Source: CAJXMH01 sp964001305 (lineage in GTDB: Bacteria > Bacteroidota > Bacteroidia > Flavobacteriales_E > Vicingaceae). Taken from it: DNA of 64,000 bases. The DNA lies in NCBI GenBank assembly GCA_964001305.1, contig CAXFAI010000013.1, positions 1 through 64,000 of the forward strand. The letters run 5' to 3'. The notes under the pieces are model-generated. The model was given only the letters and a program-made list of their open reading frames with translations. It ran no database searches and had not been told where the DNA came from. The position numbers and the translations under genes are program-made. How positions within the stretch are numbered: position 1 is the first letter of the stretch; each line of letters starts with the position of its first letter. Positions 9,273-16,547 of this stretch are shown here, one piece after another.

Positions 9273-10346
9273 ATGAAAAAAAGTAGCAAGATTATCATAG
9301 GAATTGTAGTCATACTTGTGGCAATAAGAATTGCCTTGCCCTTTATCATTAAAGATTATGTAAACAAAGTGCTACAAGATATTGATGGCTACGAAGGTTC
9401 CATCGATGGGGTTGGTTTGAGTTTGATTCGAGGAGCTTATCAAATTCATGGATTAGAACTCTTTTCAGTAGAAAAAGAAATTAAAACTCCTTTTGTAGCC
9501 ATAAAAACCATTGACATTTCACTAGAATGGAAAGCCTTATTAGATGGAGCTATTGTTGGGGAGATTGTATTGGAAGAGCCGGAATTAAACTTTGCAGCTT
9601 CTGCTGATGAAGGAGTTCAAACTGGGGAAGAAAATGATTGGACAGAAACCATAACAGACTTATTACCGCTTCAGATTAACCGCTTTGAAATTAAAAATGG
9701 TAAAATCTCTTACCTAGATGAATTTGTTGAACCAAAAGTGAACCTATACTTCAATGGGTTAAATGCCTTGGCTACCAATTTAAGTAATGCGACTCATAGT
9801 GGTGAAAATTTACCTTCTCACATTACTGCCCAAAGTACTTCAATTGGCGATGGAAAATTTAATGCCGAAATGGACATTAATATTCTAAAAGAATTACCAG
9901 ATTTTGATATGAATATCAGTCTAGAAAATGTTGATATTCCTGCTTTGAATGATTTTTTTAAAGCTTATGCCAACGTAGATGCAGAAAGTGGTGGCTTTAG
10001 TTTTTACACCGAATTGGCCTTAATTGATGGCGAAATGGAGGGTTACTTTAAACCTTTAACCGATGATTTGCGCATATTGCGTTGGAGACAAGAAGAAGAA
10101 AAATTTTGGGGCAAGGCTTGGGAGGCCTTGGTAGGCTTAGCTGCTAATCTAGTGGAAAACCCGCGTAAAAATCAAATTGGAACCAAAGTACCGATTTCAG
10201 GAAAGGTAGAAGATACCAATGTAGGTACATGGAAAGCCTTGACACGTCTGCTCAAAAACGCCTATTTAAAACCTTTGCAAAGGCAAATTGACCAAAGCAT
10301 AGAAGTAGATCGAAAAACGATTATAAATAAGGAGAATAAAAAGTAA
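9273..10346 (+). CDS. DUF748 / AsmA-like membrane-anchored protein
   Basis: The 357-residue protein starts with a single membrane anchor (residues 5-24). The rest is a DUF748-type region: an early strand-rich part with the pattern I(D/S)LEWKALLDGAIVGEI near residues 88-103, then ELNF, and a middle part with NRFEIKNGKISYLDE near 143. The family belongs to the AsmA-like group of envelope proteins, some of which move lipids between membranes; the activity here is not known. It follows the radical SAM gene by 71 bases on the same strand and is closed by a strong terminator at 10347-10379. Confidence 0.75.
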   Translation: MKKSSKIIIGIVVILVAIRIALPFIIKDYVNKVLQDIDGYEGSIDGVGLSLIRGAYQIHGLELFSVEKEIKTPFVAIKTIDISLEWKALLDGAIVGEIVLEEPELNFAASADEGVQTGEENDWTETITDLLPLQINRFEIKNGKISYLDEFVEPKVNLYFNGLNALATNLSNATHSGENLPSHITAQSTSIGDGKFNAEMDINILKELPDFDMNISLENVDIPALNDFFKAYANVDAESGGFSFYTELALIDGEMEGYFKPLTDDLRILRWRQEEEKFWGKAWEALVGLAANLVENPRKNQIGTKVPISGKVEDTNVGTWKALTRLLKNAYLKPLQRQIDQSIEVDRKTIINKENKK

Positions 10347-10379
10347 AAAAAGCCCCGAAACAAAACTTCGGGGCTTTTT
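10347..10379. terminator. Bidirectional intrinsic terminator between the DUF748 gene and frr
   Basis: A perfect 13-bp inverted repeat (10347-10359 with 10367-10379) has the GC-rich core GCCCCGAA/TTCGGGGC, a 7-base loop and A and T tracts on its two sides. It therefore works as a rho-independent terminator on either strand, ending the DUF748 unit from the left and the frr unit from the right. Confidence 0.93.
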
Positions 10380-10436
10380 AGTTTATGGATTTCTTTAAAT
10401 TACTAGATTAAAACATTGGTAATTAGTCATTACAAC

Positions 10437-11000
10437 TTACACCTTCATAATGTCTGCTTCTTTCACCTCTAGTACATGGTCTACCTTAGCAGAATATTTG
10501 TTTGTCAATTCTTGAATTTCTTCTTCAATGCCTTTGGCTTGGTCTTCAGATAAGCCGTCTTTCTCCAATTTTTTCACTTCATCGTTGGCATCTTTACGCG
10601 CATTTCGGATACTTACCTTGGCATGCTCCCCTTCTGACTTGGTTTGTTTCACCAAATCTCTTCTGCGTTCTTCTGTAAGCTGCGGGATATTGATTAAAAT
10701 CATCTCTCCATTGTTCTGAGGGTTCAGTCCCAAATTGGAGTTAATGATGGCTCTTTCAATTGGCTCAAGGGTCGATTTTTCCCAAGGTTGAACCGTAATG
10801 GTTCTTGCATCCATGGTAGAAAGGTTAGCCACCTGACTAATGGGTGTATTGGCTCCGTAATATTCTACCATTACACCATCAAGCATACTTGGGTTTGCCC
10901 TACCGGCTCTAATTTTTGTTAATTCCTTATTCAAGTGGTCAATGGCTGCTTGCATCGATTCTTCTGCAGCTTCTAAAATAATATCTATTTCCTCTTCCAT
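10437..11000 (-). CDS. frr: Ribosome recycling factor
   Basis: The 187-residue protein has the full length of RRF. It carries the family segments IRAGRANPSMLDGVMVEYYG near residues 31-50, TITVQPWEKS near 87 and ERRRDLVKQTKSEGEHAKV near 130. It splits post-termination ribosomes with EF-G. It follows pyrH on the same strand with a 52-base gap, the pyrH-frr order found in most bacteria, and the pair is separated from rpsB-tsf by a terminator at 11832-11864. Confidence 0.98.
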   Translation of the reverse strand: MEEEIDIILEAAEESMQAAIDHLNKELTKIRAGRANPSMLDGVMVEYYGANTPISQVANLSTMDARTITVQPWEKSTLEPIERAIINSNLGLNPQNNGEMILINIPQLTEERRRDLVKQTKSEGEHAKVSIRNARKDANDEVKKLEKDGLSEDQAKGIEEEIQELTNKYSAKVDHVLEVKEADIMKV

Positions 11001-11052
11001 GGTTTTGCTATTTTGAGTGCGATGAAATTAAGAAATTAATCAGTTTTAGTAC

Positions 11053-11763
11053 TTAAAACTCCACGAGTGTACCCACTTCTTCTTTCCCACAAACTACCTT
11101 TTTCAAATTTCCTTTGGTATTCATATCAAATACCACAATCGGTAATTTGTTTTCATTACACAAGGTAAATGCTGTTAAATCCATCACGTTTAAGCCTTTT
11201 TCATAAACTTCAGTGAAAGAAATCTTATCGTACTTCACAGCGTTTTCGTTCTTCTCAGGATCTGAATCGTAAATACCATCCACACGAGTTCCTTTTAATA
11301 TCACATCAGCTTCTACTTCAATGGCTCTCAAACTTGCAGCTGTATCTGTTGTAAAATAGGGGTTACCGGTTCCTGCTCCAAAAATAACGACTCTGCCTTT
11401 TTCCAAATGCCTAACCGCTTTTCTTCGAATATAAGGCTCAGCAATTTGCTCCATTTTAATGGCGGTTTGCAAACGGGTATACACATCAATTTCTTCTAAG
11501 GCAGACTGCAGAGCCATGCTATTAATTACCGTTGCAAGCATGCCCATGTAATCACCTTGAACGCGTTCTATACCACCTTCTGTAGCTTGAATACCTCTAA
11601 AGATATTTCCACCTCCTATTACAATGGCTACTTCAATTCCTTCGTCAACAATACTCTTGATTTCTTCGGCATATTGATTCAAACGATTGTGATCAATTCC
11701 AAATTTTTTTTCACCCATTAGGGCTTCTCCACTTAGTTTTAGAAGGATTCTTTTGTAACTCAT
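11053..11763 (-). CDS. pyrH: UMP kinase
   Basis: The 236-residue protein is an amino-acid kinase-fold UMP kinase. It has the N-terminal KRILLKLSGEALMG motif, IVIGGGNIFRG near residue 46, and the nucleotide-site stretch FGAGTGNPYFTTDTAA near 127. It turns UMP into UDP for pyrimidine nucleotide synthesis and is a hexamer in known bacteria. It sits upstream of frr in a two-gene unit. The length is normal for the family. Confidence 0.98.
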   Translation of the reverse strand: MSYKRILLKLSGEALMGEKKFGIDHNRLNQYAEEIKSIVDEGIEVAIVIGGGNIFRGIQATEGGIERVQGDYMGMLATVINSMALQSALEEIDVYTRLQTAIKMEQIAEPYIRRKAVRHLEKGRVVIFGAGTGNPYFTTDTAASLRAIEVEADVILKGTRVDGIYDSDPEKNENAVKYDKISFTEVYEKGLNVMDLTAFTLCNENKLPIVVFDMNTKGNLKKVVCGKEEVGTLVEF

Positions 11764-11831
11764 ATTGAAAGGGGTTTTTACAAAATTAAGTCAAATTTTA
11801 GCTGAAATAAACCCATCAAAAAAATGATGGC

Positions 11832-11864
11832 AAAAAAAAGAGAGAATTAAAAAATTCTCTCTTT
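11832..11864 (-). terminator. Intrinsic terminator after tsf
   Basis: A 12-bp inverted repeat (11837-11848 with 11853-11864, core GAGAGAATT/AATTCTCTC) has a 4-base loop. On the minus strand it is followed by a run of T. It begins 9 bases after the tsf stop codon and ends the rpsB-tsf transcript before pyrH. Confidence 0.88.
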
Positions 11865-11872
11865 ACAATCAA

Positions 11873-12706
11873 TTAAACCAATGAGCTTCGTTTGAAGTCG
11901 CTAACGGTTAATTCTTTATCTACAGATTTTAAATACTCTGCAACACTTTTTTTGTTGTCAACAAAATACTGCTGATTCAAAAGTGTATTCTCTTTGTAAT
12001 ACTTCTGTAATTTACCTTGAGCAATTTTATCAACGATGTTTTCAGGCTTTCCTTCTTTTAAAGCTTGCTCCTTTCCAATCTCCAATTCTCTCGCTTTAAT
12101 TTCATCGCTTACGCTATCTTCGTTCAAAGCAACTGGATTCATAGCTGCAATTTGCATTGCTACATTCTTTCCAGCTTCTTCAACACCGTCAGCATCTTTA
12201 CTCATTGCTACAATCGCAGCTGTTTTGTAACCTGGGTGATTGTATGCAATTACTTTATCAGAACTTACTGTTGCAATCTCGCCCAAATCAATCTTCTCAC
12301 CGATTTTTCCTACTTCTTCAGTAATTTTTTCAGCTACACTTTGATTCGCATCAAACTTCAATGCTTTCAGATCTTCAACAGAACCTGGCTTTTCATTCAA
12401 TGCAATGTTTAAGATGCTTTTAGCAACACCAACAAAGTCTTCGTTTTTAGCTACGAAATCTGTTTCACAATTCAACATAATCATAGCAGCATACTTCTGG
12501 TCTTCTGTAGTAGCAGCAATAACAACACCTTCATTGGCATCACGATCACTTCTCTTTTCAGCTACTTTTTGACCTTTTTTACGAAGAATTTCGATTGCCT
12601 TGTCAAAATCACCTTCAGCCTCAACTAAGGCTTTTTTGCAGTCCATCATGCCTGCACCAGTTTGCTTTCTTAATTTGTTTACTTCAGCAGCAGTTATTTT
12701 AGCCAT
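11873..12706 (-). CDS. tsf: Elongation factor Ts
   Basis: The 277-residue protein has the N-terminal UBA-like domain with VNKLRKQTGAGMMDCKKAL (residues 9-27), then the core domain with MLNCETDFVAKNEDF near 77-91 that contacts EF-Tu. It exchanges GDP for GTP on EF-Tu. It follows rpsB by 25 bases, the classic rpsB-tsf operon. The start ATG is directly supported by the conserved N-terminus. Confidence 0.98.
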   Translation of the reverse strand: MAKITAAEVNKLRKQTGAGMMDCKKALVEAEGDFDKAIEILRKKGQKVAEKRSDRDANEGVVIAATTEDQKYAAMIMLNCETDFVAKNEDFVGVAKSILNIALNEKPGSVEDLKALKFDANQSVAEKITEEVGKIGEKIDLGEIATVSSDKVIAYNHPGYKTAAIVAMSKDADGVEEAGKNVAMQIAAMNPVALNEDSVSDEIKARELEIGKEQALKEGKPENIVDKIAQGKLQKYYKENTLLNQQYFVDNKKSVAEYLKSVDKELTVSDFKRSSLV

Positions 12707-12731
12707 TGCCGTATAAATTTTATAGGTTAAA

Positions 12732-13514
12732 TTATTTTGATTCTTCTTTTTCTGCTACTGCTTCTTTCTTTTCAGCAGTTGCAGCTTGCGACTTTTCTTT
12801 TGCCGCTTTGTTCTTGTCTTTTTCTCCCTGACGCTCATCAAGACCTTCTTTTACTGCGCCACAAACAATAGATAAAAGTTTGTTGATTGAAGCAGCAGCA
12901 TCATCATTTGCAGGAATTGGGAAATCAACTTTTGTTGGATCAGAGTTGGTATCAACGATTGCAAAAGTTGGGATATTCAACTTTTTCGCTTCAGCAACTG
13001 CAATGTGCTCCTTCATGATATCTACTACAAAAAGAGCTGCAGGTAGTCTGCTTAAGTCAGCAATACTTCCTAAATCTCTTTCCAATTTCGCACGCTGACG
13101 TGTAATTTGTAATCTTTCTCTTTTAGAAAGTACGTCAAACGTTCCGTCTTTCATCATATTATCGATAGAAGACATTTTACGAACTGCTTTTCTGATGGTA
13201 GCAAAGTTGGTTAACATACCACCTGGCCAACGCTCTGTTACGTATGGCATACCAGTTGGCTTTACGTTTTTCTCTACTACTTCTTTTGCTTGCTTCTTTG
13301 TAGCTACAAATAAGATTTTCTTTCCTGACTTCGCGATTTGCTTCATTGCAGCAGCAGCATCGTCAAGCTTAGCAGCTGTTTTGTTCAGGTCAATGATGTG
13401 GATTCCATTTTTCTCCATAAAAATGTATGGAGCCATTTTAGGATGCCACTTTCTTTTTAAATGTCCGAAGTGTACTCCGGCGTCTAATAACTCTTTGTAA
13501 TCAGTTTTTGCCAT
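12732..13514 (-). CDS. rpsB: 30S ribosomal protein S2
   Basis: The 260-residue protein is S2, starting with the LLDAGVHFGHLKRKWHPKM signature (residues 9-27) and carrying RWPGGMLTN near 93 and DTNSDPTKVDFPIPANDDA near 188. The last 30 residues are a low-complexity Lys/Glu/Ala tail, longer than in E. coli S2, as often seen in this phylum. S2 binds the 30S subunit late in assembly. The 134 bases before it, after rpsI, can fold into two hairpins and may be an autoregulatory leader. Confidence 0.98.
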   Translation of the reverse strand: MAKTDYKELLDAGVHFGHLKRKWHPKMAPYIFMEKNGIHIIDLNKTAAKLDDAAAAMKQIAKSGKKILFVATKKQAKEVVEKNVKPTGMPYVTERWPGGMLTNFATIRKAVRKMSSIDNMMKDGTFDVLSKRERLQITRQRAKLERDLGSIADLSRLPAALFVVDIMKEHIAVAEAKKLNIPTFAIVDTNSDPTKVDFPIPANDDAAASINKLLSIVCGAVKEGLDERQGEKDKNKAAKEKSQAATAEKKEAVAEKEESK

Positions 13515-13548
13515 TTTGCTTTTGTGTTTACATTCATATTAAAATAAC

Positions 13549-13623
13549 AATTGCAGAGTAGTGAATAAATTCAGTCTCTGCAATTTTGATACTAAACACA
13601 CCTTTCGGTGATGACTGTTTGGT
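13549..13623 (-). promoter_or_regulatory. Candidate structured leader RNA of rpsB-tsf
   Basis: Two hairpins lie between the rpsI stop and the rpsB start. The first in transcript order (13623 to 13591) pairs ACCAAACA with TGTTTAGT (one mismatch) around an inner CACC-GAAA-GGTG stem with a GNRA tetraloop and a 5-base bulge. The second pairs AATTGCAGAG with CTCTGCAATT perfectly (13549-13558 with 13576-13585) around a 17-base loop. Neither is followed by a T run, so they are not ordinary terminators. S2 is known to regulate its own operon through a leader in gammaproteobacteria; a similar role here is inference. Confidence 0.5.
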
Positions 13624-13648
13624 ATATATTGTAGTTCCTGAACCGCAA

Positions 13649-14035
13649 TTAACGCTTGCTGAACTGGAATTTCTTTCTTGCTTTCTTTTGTCCTGGTTTT
13701 TTACGCTCTACCATTCTTGGGTCACGTGTCATCAAACCTTTCTCTTTCAATGCAGGCTTATTTTCTGCATCAATCTCAACCAATGCTCTAGACATGGCCA
13801 ATCTTAAAGCTTCCGCTTGACCAGTAACTCCACCACCGCTTAAGTTTGCCTTTACATCATATTGTCCTTCAGTATCCGTCAAAGCGAAAGGCTGAGTGAT
13901 TCTGTATTGCAAAGCAACCGTTGGGAAATACGTTTTAAAGTCTTTGCCATTTACAGTTACATTACCTTTTCCTTTGGTTAGGTAAATTCTAGCAATTGAC
14001 TTCTTTCTTCTACCAAGTGTATTAACTACTTCCAT
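13649..14035 (-). CDS. rpsI: 30S ribosomal protein S9
   Basis: The 128-residue protein is S9. It starts MEVVNTLGRRKKSIARIYL and ends with the very basic KKPGQKKARKKFQFSKR tail that reaches the decoding site; the terminal Lys-Arg is typical. GGGVTGQAEALRLAMSRAL lies near residues 67-85. It follows rplM by 3 bases, the universal rplM-rpsI pair. Confidence 0.98.
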   Translation of the reverse strand: MEVVNTLGRRKKSIARIYLTKGKGNVTVNGKDFKTYFPTVALQYRITQPFALTDTEGQYDVKANLSGGGVTGQAEALRLAMSRALVEIDAENKPALKEKGLMTRDPRMVERKKPGQKKARKKFQFSKR

Positions 14036-14038
14036 GTA

Positions 14039-14494
14039 TTATTTGATTGAGTCTAACTTTAATTCTTTTGGTTTTTGAGCTTCAAATTGGTGCTCAGTAC
14101 CTTCTACTACGTGAAGATTGCCAAACAAGGCTCTTCCTAATCTATTTTTTGGAAGCATTCCTTTCACTGCTTTCTCTACTACAGCGATTGGCTTTTTAGC
14201 AAGCATTTGAGCAGCTGTAATGGTCTTTTGACCACCTGGATAACCAGAATGAGTGATGTAAGTCTTCTCATCCATTTTATTACCAGTTAATCTGATCTTC
14301 TCAGCATTAATCACAATAATATGATCTCCACAATCTACATGAGGAGTATAATAAGGCTTATGCTTTCCTCTTATCATTTTTGCCACCTTTGAGGCCAAAC
14401 GACCTAAGGTTTCATTTTCTGCATCTACCACATACCACTCTTTTTTCACAGTGGCCTTATTGGCTGAAATCGTTTTGTAACTTAAGGTATCCAC
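14039..14494 (-). CDS. rplM: 50S ribosomal protein L13
   Basis: The 151-residue protein is L13, with WYVVDAENETLGRLASKVA near residues 21-39, the KHKPYYTPHVDCGD segment near 45, and VEKAVKGMLPKNRLGR near 111. It is an early assembly protein of the large subunit. It is the first gene of the rplM-rpsI unit. The leader upstream holds a CCCCTT/AAGGGG hairpin. Confidence 0.98.
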   Translation of the reverse strand: MDTLSYKTISANKATVKKEWYVVDAENETLGRLASKVAKMIRGKHKPYYTPHVDCGDHIIVINAEKIRLTGNKMDEKTYITHSGYPGGQKTITAAQMLAKKPIAVVEKAVKGMLPKNRLGRALFGNLHVVEGTEHQFEAQKPKELKLDSIK

Positions 14495-14532
14495 AACAAT
14501 ACTCGCTTTTACTTAATGTATAAATATAGTAT

Positions 14533-14547
14533 CCCCTTAAAAAGGGG
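14533..14547 (-). promoter_or_regulatory. Hairpin in the rplM leader
   Basis: A 6-bp perfect stem (CCCCTT/AAGGGG) with a 3-base loop lies 38 bases upstream of the rplM start, with no T run after it in the direction of transcription. It may be a translation control element like the L13 leaders described in other phyla; this is inference from position. Confidence 0.35.
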
Positions 14548-14621
14548 CTGCGAAGTTAGAACTTATTTTTCTGACAGACAAGCACTTTTTTCGAAATTTA
14601 TCTTCTTTCTCCTTTCTGAAG

Positions 14622-14655
14622 AAAAAAGGAGGAATTGCTTGTATTTTCCTCCTTT
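14622..14655 (-). terminator. Intrinsic terminator of the nucleoside-uptake operon
   Basis: A perfect 10-bp stem (14625-14634 with 14646-14655, core GGAGGAA/TTCCTCC) with an 11-base loop is followed on the minus strand by six T. It lies 65 bases past the last gene. No comparable T-tailed hairpin was seen in the gaps between the ten genes upstream. Confidence 0.87.
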
Positions 14656-14719
14656 GCACTTGCTACTATTTAATTATTAACAGCATCAATCAAAATTAAT
14701 CATCCATTTTGACATGGCT

Positions 14720-15106
14720 TTAATCATTCTTAATCTCCTCTGTTAGGTTTAATTTATGCACTAAACAGCTCTTTAAATCATCTAACGTAAATTGATTCAT
14801 TTCTTCCGCAGATATAAAAAGTTCGATTTGACTTCCTTCTTTTAGAAAGACCGCTGGCAATTTCTCTTTTATGCCATAGGATTTCCATTCATCTTTATGT
14901 AAAAATTGCATTTTCAAAGGAATTTGCTTTTTAAATTCAGCCCATTCTTCTTTTATACCCCAGTAACCATAAGTAATATCACAAAGGCTACAAGGATATG
15001 TTTTTGGTGAAACGATTTTATGGAGTGTATCTAAATAGGCATTTAGTTTTCCAGAGTTGGCGTTATACACAAAAATGAGTTCTTTATTATGGGAAGTATC
15101 TTTCAT
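14720..15106 (-). CDS. Small CxxC protein of unknown function at the end of the SusCD operon
   Basis: I do not recognise a named family. The start is taken as the ATG at 15106, whose A is the last base of the SusD stop codon (TAATG, typical of coupled translation); an ATG 15 bases upstream would also fit. The 128-residue product has no signal peptide. It begins with a beta-strand-like ELIFVYNANSGKLNAYLD, then a TYPCSLCDITYGYWG segment near residues 37-51 with a CxxC pair, and ends with an acidic helix. The layout is vaguely thioredoxin-like, but this is weak. It belongs to the uptake operon and is directly followed by its terminator. Confidence 0.7.
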   Translation of the reverse strand: MKDTSHNKELIFVYNANSGKLNAYLDTLHKIVSPKTYPCSLCDITYGYWGIKEEWAEFKKQIPLKMQFLHKDEWKSYGIKEKLPAVFLKEGSQIELFISAEEMNQFTLDDLKSCLVHKLNLTEEIKND

Positions 15107-16542
15107 TATTTCTCCCACCATACTTTCGAATTAATGGTATTTCCTCCCAATCTAGAAATGGCTTCTCCCAGATTTACAGCATTTGTTGCTTGTTCATTTT
15201 CTGGATACAAGTAACGAACTGGATACTGATCATTGTTAAAATTATCAGGTCCGGGGGTTAGCGCTGGAATACCTGTTCTGCGAATATTAAACCAAGCTTC
15301 GTGACCATTGGTATTTAACATCAACCATTTTTGAGTAAGAATTTTAGTCAGATTATCTGTCCCATACGCTACATTGGTGCGAGTTAAATAATCTGTAGGC
15401 ATGGTCACCTGATAATATTCAAAACTTGCTCGAATTCCCTCTTCGTAAAATTGTTGCGCATTTCCAGAGATATACCCTCTTTCAACTGCTTCCGCCAAAG
15501 CAAATTGCAATTCTGCATATTGCATAAATTGCGCATCAATTCCATTTGGAACATCTCTAAAAATAGCTCCAAAAAGTGAAATTTCATCTCCTTTAATCCC
15601 TTTTGCGGCTATGGTTTCTCTACTTTGACCATTCAACAAACCCTTAAATTCAGGGGTTCCGGCTAGCACACTAGCCTCGGTTGGTTTATACAACACATTT
15701 ACTCTAGGGTCATCCCATGCCTTTAAAATCGAATCAACGGTTAATGTCATTCGATGCTCTTGATACAAACCCAAACTAGCATTACTCATGGGAAACTGAT
15801 TTGGTGCGGAGCTCAAATAAGGCAAGACTGCATTATCTGCATTAGACTGCATGATATCTGTTGAAGTAGATAATGCTTGCAAAGCTGTAAAATCTGTTAT
15901 TCGCTTAGAAATACGCAAATAATACCTTACCCTAAGCGCATTGGCAAATTTCACCCATTGATTCAAGTCATTGTTAAATAAGATATCTCCTCTAATTTTT
16001 CCACTTGTTGTTTTTAAAGTAGCAGCGGCATTAGCCAGCACGGCCAAAATTCCTGTATTTGGATCTGTATAAATGGCTTCCTGTGTATCGTACTTTGGAG
16101 TATAATTTCCCGACTTTGCCTGCAAGGCTTCCGAATATGGAACATCTCCCCACATGTCGGTTAGTTGCGAAAACAAGTAGCTCCTTAAAATATCACTCAC
16201 CGCATTATAGGCAGCATTGGTTTTTTCATTGGTTTTAATAGACTCTAAATCATTTAACAAGCCATATAAGGTATTCCAATAATCGGCATTAGAGCCCATT
16301 TCATAACGGTCAATTCGCTCAAACTCTACACTTGCAGCAAACTGAGTTAAATAGTTTGACAATCGAAATCCTTGATTGTAGGTATTTTGATCAGCCGCTA
16401 CTGAAATAACATTAGACAGTAAAAACTCTGGTTCAATTTGGACTGGAGAATTTGGATTCTCATTGATTTCTTCAAAATCTTTGGTACAGGCCACCATGGC
16501 TATGATGGCGATACATATATATATTAATTTTTTCATTTTCAT
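15106..16542 (-). CDS. SusD/RagB-family outer-membrane lipoprotein
   Basis: The 478-residue protein has a lipoprotein signal with the cleavage cysteine at residue 19 (IIAMVAC), then an NPNSPVQIEPEFLLSN stretch near 30-45. The helical SusD-like body includes DMWGDVPYSEAL near 130 and ends in a GGNTINSKVWW region, as in the SusD-like group 2 family. It is the lid that captures substrate at the cell surface and closes on the SusC barrel. Its gene starts 5 bases after the SusC stop. Unlike most SusD-like loci, no glycan-degrading enzyme is linked; the neighbours are an ABC importer, a nucleoside hydrolase and a kinase, which points to a small non-glycan substrate. Confidence 0.93.
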   Translation of the reverse strand: MKMKKLIYICIAIIAMVACTKDFEEINENPNSPVQIEPEFLLSNVISVAADQNTYNQGFRLSNYLTQFAASVEFERIDRYEMGSNADYWNTLYGLLNDLESIKTNEKTNAAYNAVSDILRSYLFSQLTDMWGDVPYSEALQAKSGNYTPKYDTQEAIYTDPNTGILAVLANAAATLKTTSGKIRGDILFNNDLNQWVKFANALRVRYYLRISKRITDFTALQALSTSTDIMQSNADNAVLPYLSSAPNQFPMSNASLGLYQEHRMTLTVDSILKAWDDPRVNVLYKPTEASVLAGTPEFKGLLNGQSRETIAAKGIKGDEISLFGAIFRDVPNGIDAQFMQYAELQFALAEAVERGYISGNAQQFYEEGIRASFEYYQVTMPTDYLTRTNVAYGTDNLTKILTQKWLMLNTNGHEAWFNIRRTGIPALTPGPDNFNNDQYPVRYLYPENEQATNAVNLGEAISRLGGNTINSKVWWEK

Positions 16543-16547
16543 TGTTT

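Noticed and set aside
12065..12412. 115-codon plus-strand ORF inside tsf
   Set aside because: It is antisense to a universally conserved gene and its composition mirrors that gene; no independent support.
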